Below are positions 48,404-49,197 of a stretch of 49,197 nucleotides of DNA, piece after piece. The translations under genes and the position numbers were made by a program. This stretch comes from Mycobacterium sp. SMC-2 (GTDB taxonomy: Bacteria > Actinomycetota > Actinomycetes > Mycobacteriales > Mycobacteriaceae). Every line of letters begins with the position of its first letter. The stretch's first letter is position 1. The stretch covers positions 1 through 49,197 of the forward strand of contig NZ_CP079864.1 in assembly GCF_025263485.1 (NCBI RefSeq), given 5' to 3'. The notes under the pieces were generated by a model. That model saw only the letters and a program-made list of their open reading frames with translations. It made no database searches and had not been told where the DNA came from.

Positions 48404-49197
48404 TTGGCGCCTACATCGCGCAATGTCCCCGCCACAGCCCCGCTTAAACCTCCTGCGAAGCGTCTTCCGCGGCGCGTGGCGGGACTTAGGACTAAGACAC
48501 CGGTCCCGATCACTGAAGCCGGATTCGCTAACCCGTTTCCCGGGATGCTGTCGGCGTTTTCGCAGTGGGACCAGTTCGAGCAGGTGCCGGAGCTGTTGTG
48601 GCCCAACAGTGTGCGCACCTACACGCGGATGTGGCGGGAGGACTCGCGGATCGCGAGCGTCTATTACGCGATCGCGTTGCCGATTCTGCTGACCGGGTGG
48701 CGGATCGACCAGAACGGGGCCTCTGATGAGGTCACCGAGTTCGTGGCGACCAACCTGGGGCTGCCGATCGCGGGCGCTGATGAGACGAAGCCCAAACAGC
48801 GCACCCGCGGCCGGTTTTCGTGGTCGAAGCACCTGAAGCTGGCGTTGCGGCATCTGCAGTTCGGGCACCAGGTGTTCGAGCAGGTGTACCGCATCGGCGA
48901 TGACGGCCGCGCGCATCTGCGCAAGCTGGCCCCGCGGCCGTCGTCGACGATCGCCTACTGGGACGTGGCGCTTGACGGCGGCCTGGTGGGTATCACTCAG
49001 TTCCCGCCGGGCACGTCGTTCGGGGCGCCGATGGGCATGACGCAGGGCGGCATGGCGGGGCTGCAACTGCAGATCCCCGTGTCCCGGCTCGTCGTGTACG
49101 TCCGCGACCCGGATCCGGGCCAGTGGATCGGCAACAGCCTGTTCCGGCCGGCCTACAAGCACTGGCTGCTCAAGGACCGGTTCATCAGGATCGAGGC
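48404..49197 (+). CDS. Portal protein, N-terminal part (runs off window end)
   Basis: TTG 48404, with AGGAGGGG (48391-48398) 5 nt upstream, starts LAPTSRNVPATAPLKPPAKRL. The ATG 48399 opens a different frame and is a decoy. The product reads NPFPGMLSAFSQWDQFEQVPELLWPNSVRTYTRMWREDSRIASVYYAIALPILLTGWRID, then HLQFGHQVFEQVYRIGDDGRAHLRKLAPR, the DUF935-type portal pattern. It continues at position 1 of the window; the joined protein would be about 510 aa. Confidence 0.9.
   Translation, partial: MAPTSRNVPATAPLKPPAKRLPRRVAGLRTKTPVPITEAGFANPFPGMLSAFSQWDQFEQVPELLWPNSVRTYTRMWREDSRIASVYYAIALPILLTGWRIDQNGASDEVTEFVATNLGLPIAGADETKPKQRTRGRFSWSKHLKLALRHLQFGHQVFEQVYRIGDDGRAHLRKLAPRPSSTIAYWDVALDGGLVGITQFPPGTSFGAPMGMTQGGMAGLQLQIPVSRLVVYVRDPDPGQWIGNSLFRPAYKHWLLKDRFIRIE

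Noticed and set aside
48399..48692. Portal start at ATG 48399
   Set aside because: This frame reads MFWRLHRAMSPPQPRL and dies at 48692 in nonsense; the portal frame is that of TTG 48404.
1..49197. CRISPR array, rRNA, insertion sequence
   Set aside because: No regularly spaced repeats, no rRNA-like tract and no transposase-type gene with terminal repeats were seen.

Overview
This window is a complete, or nearly complete, genome of a temperate siphovirus (long, non-contractile tail) that infects Mycobacterium, most likely a slow grower. The evidence is a lysin B (mycolylarabinogalactan esterase), mycobacterial-type DUF732 secreted proteins, a PPE-family protein, and an attP core that copies the 3' half of a tRNA resembling mycobacterial tRNA-Lys(UUU). 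The last bases and the first bases fall in the same portal gene. The residues across the join read naturally (RIEA then TAAERNG) if one base at the join is redundant, so the molecule is circular or circularly permuted and was opened inside portal. The layout resembles mycobacteriophages with integration-dependent immunity (Brujita/BPs/Charlie type).

Layout. 46.5-49.2 kb plus 1-6.3 kb: small and large terminase, portal, protease/scaffold, decoration protein, major capsid and connectors. 6.3-13.1 kb: major tail protein, frameshifted tail chaperones and a tape measure of about 1540 aa with an embedded NlpC/P60-like motif. 13.1-27.5 kb: minor tail and fibre genes, interrupted at 22-24.6 kb by a PPE-SVP-like gene, a papain-like cysteine-peptidase-like gene, a two-TM protein and an HNH-like protein. 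27.5-31.1 kb: lysis (GH25 lysin A, lysin B, r1t-type holin, small membrane proteins). 31.1-32.4 kb, leftward: two tiny membrane proteins and two tandem DUF732 exported proteins. 32.5-34.1 kb: tyrosine integrase, attP inside the 3' end of the repressor gene, divergent promoters with repeated operators, and excise. 34.1-46.3 kb: rightward early genes with RecB/Cas4-like exonuclease, RecT, Dam methylase, HNH, a replication protein containing iteron-like repeats, a RuvC-like resolvase, many small zinc-ribbon proteins and a leftward toxin-antitoxin pair.

Many genes are broken by apparent single-base losses (about 20 sites, on both coding strands, nearly all in runs of G or C, always the same polarity). 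This looks like uncorrected consensus error rather than decay. I therefore give several genes as composites and name the break points.

How it works together: the repressor (116 aa, ends in Ala-Ala) is encoded across attP, so integration should replace its C-terminal degron-like tail and switch immunity on. Excise and early genes leave from a promoter whose spacer is an inverted-repeat operator. After excision, RecE/RecT-type recombination and replication proceed, then late genes are expressed. The PPE and DUF732 genes look like host-derived cell-envelope or secretion cargo; their role in the phage is unknown.
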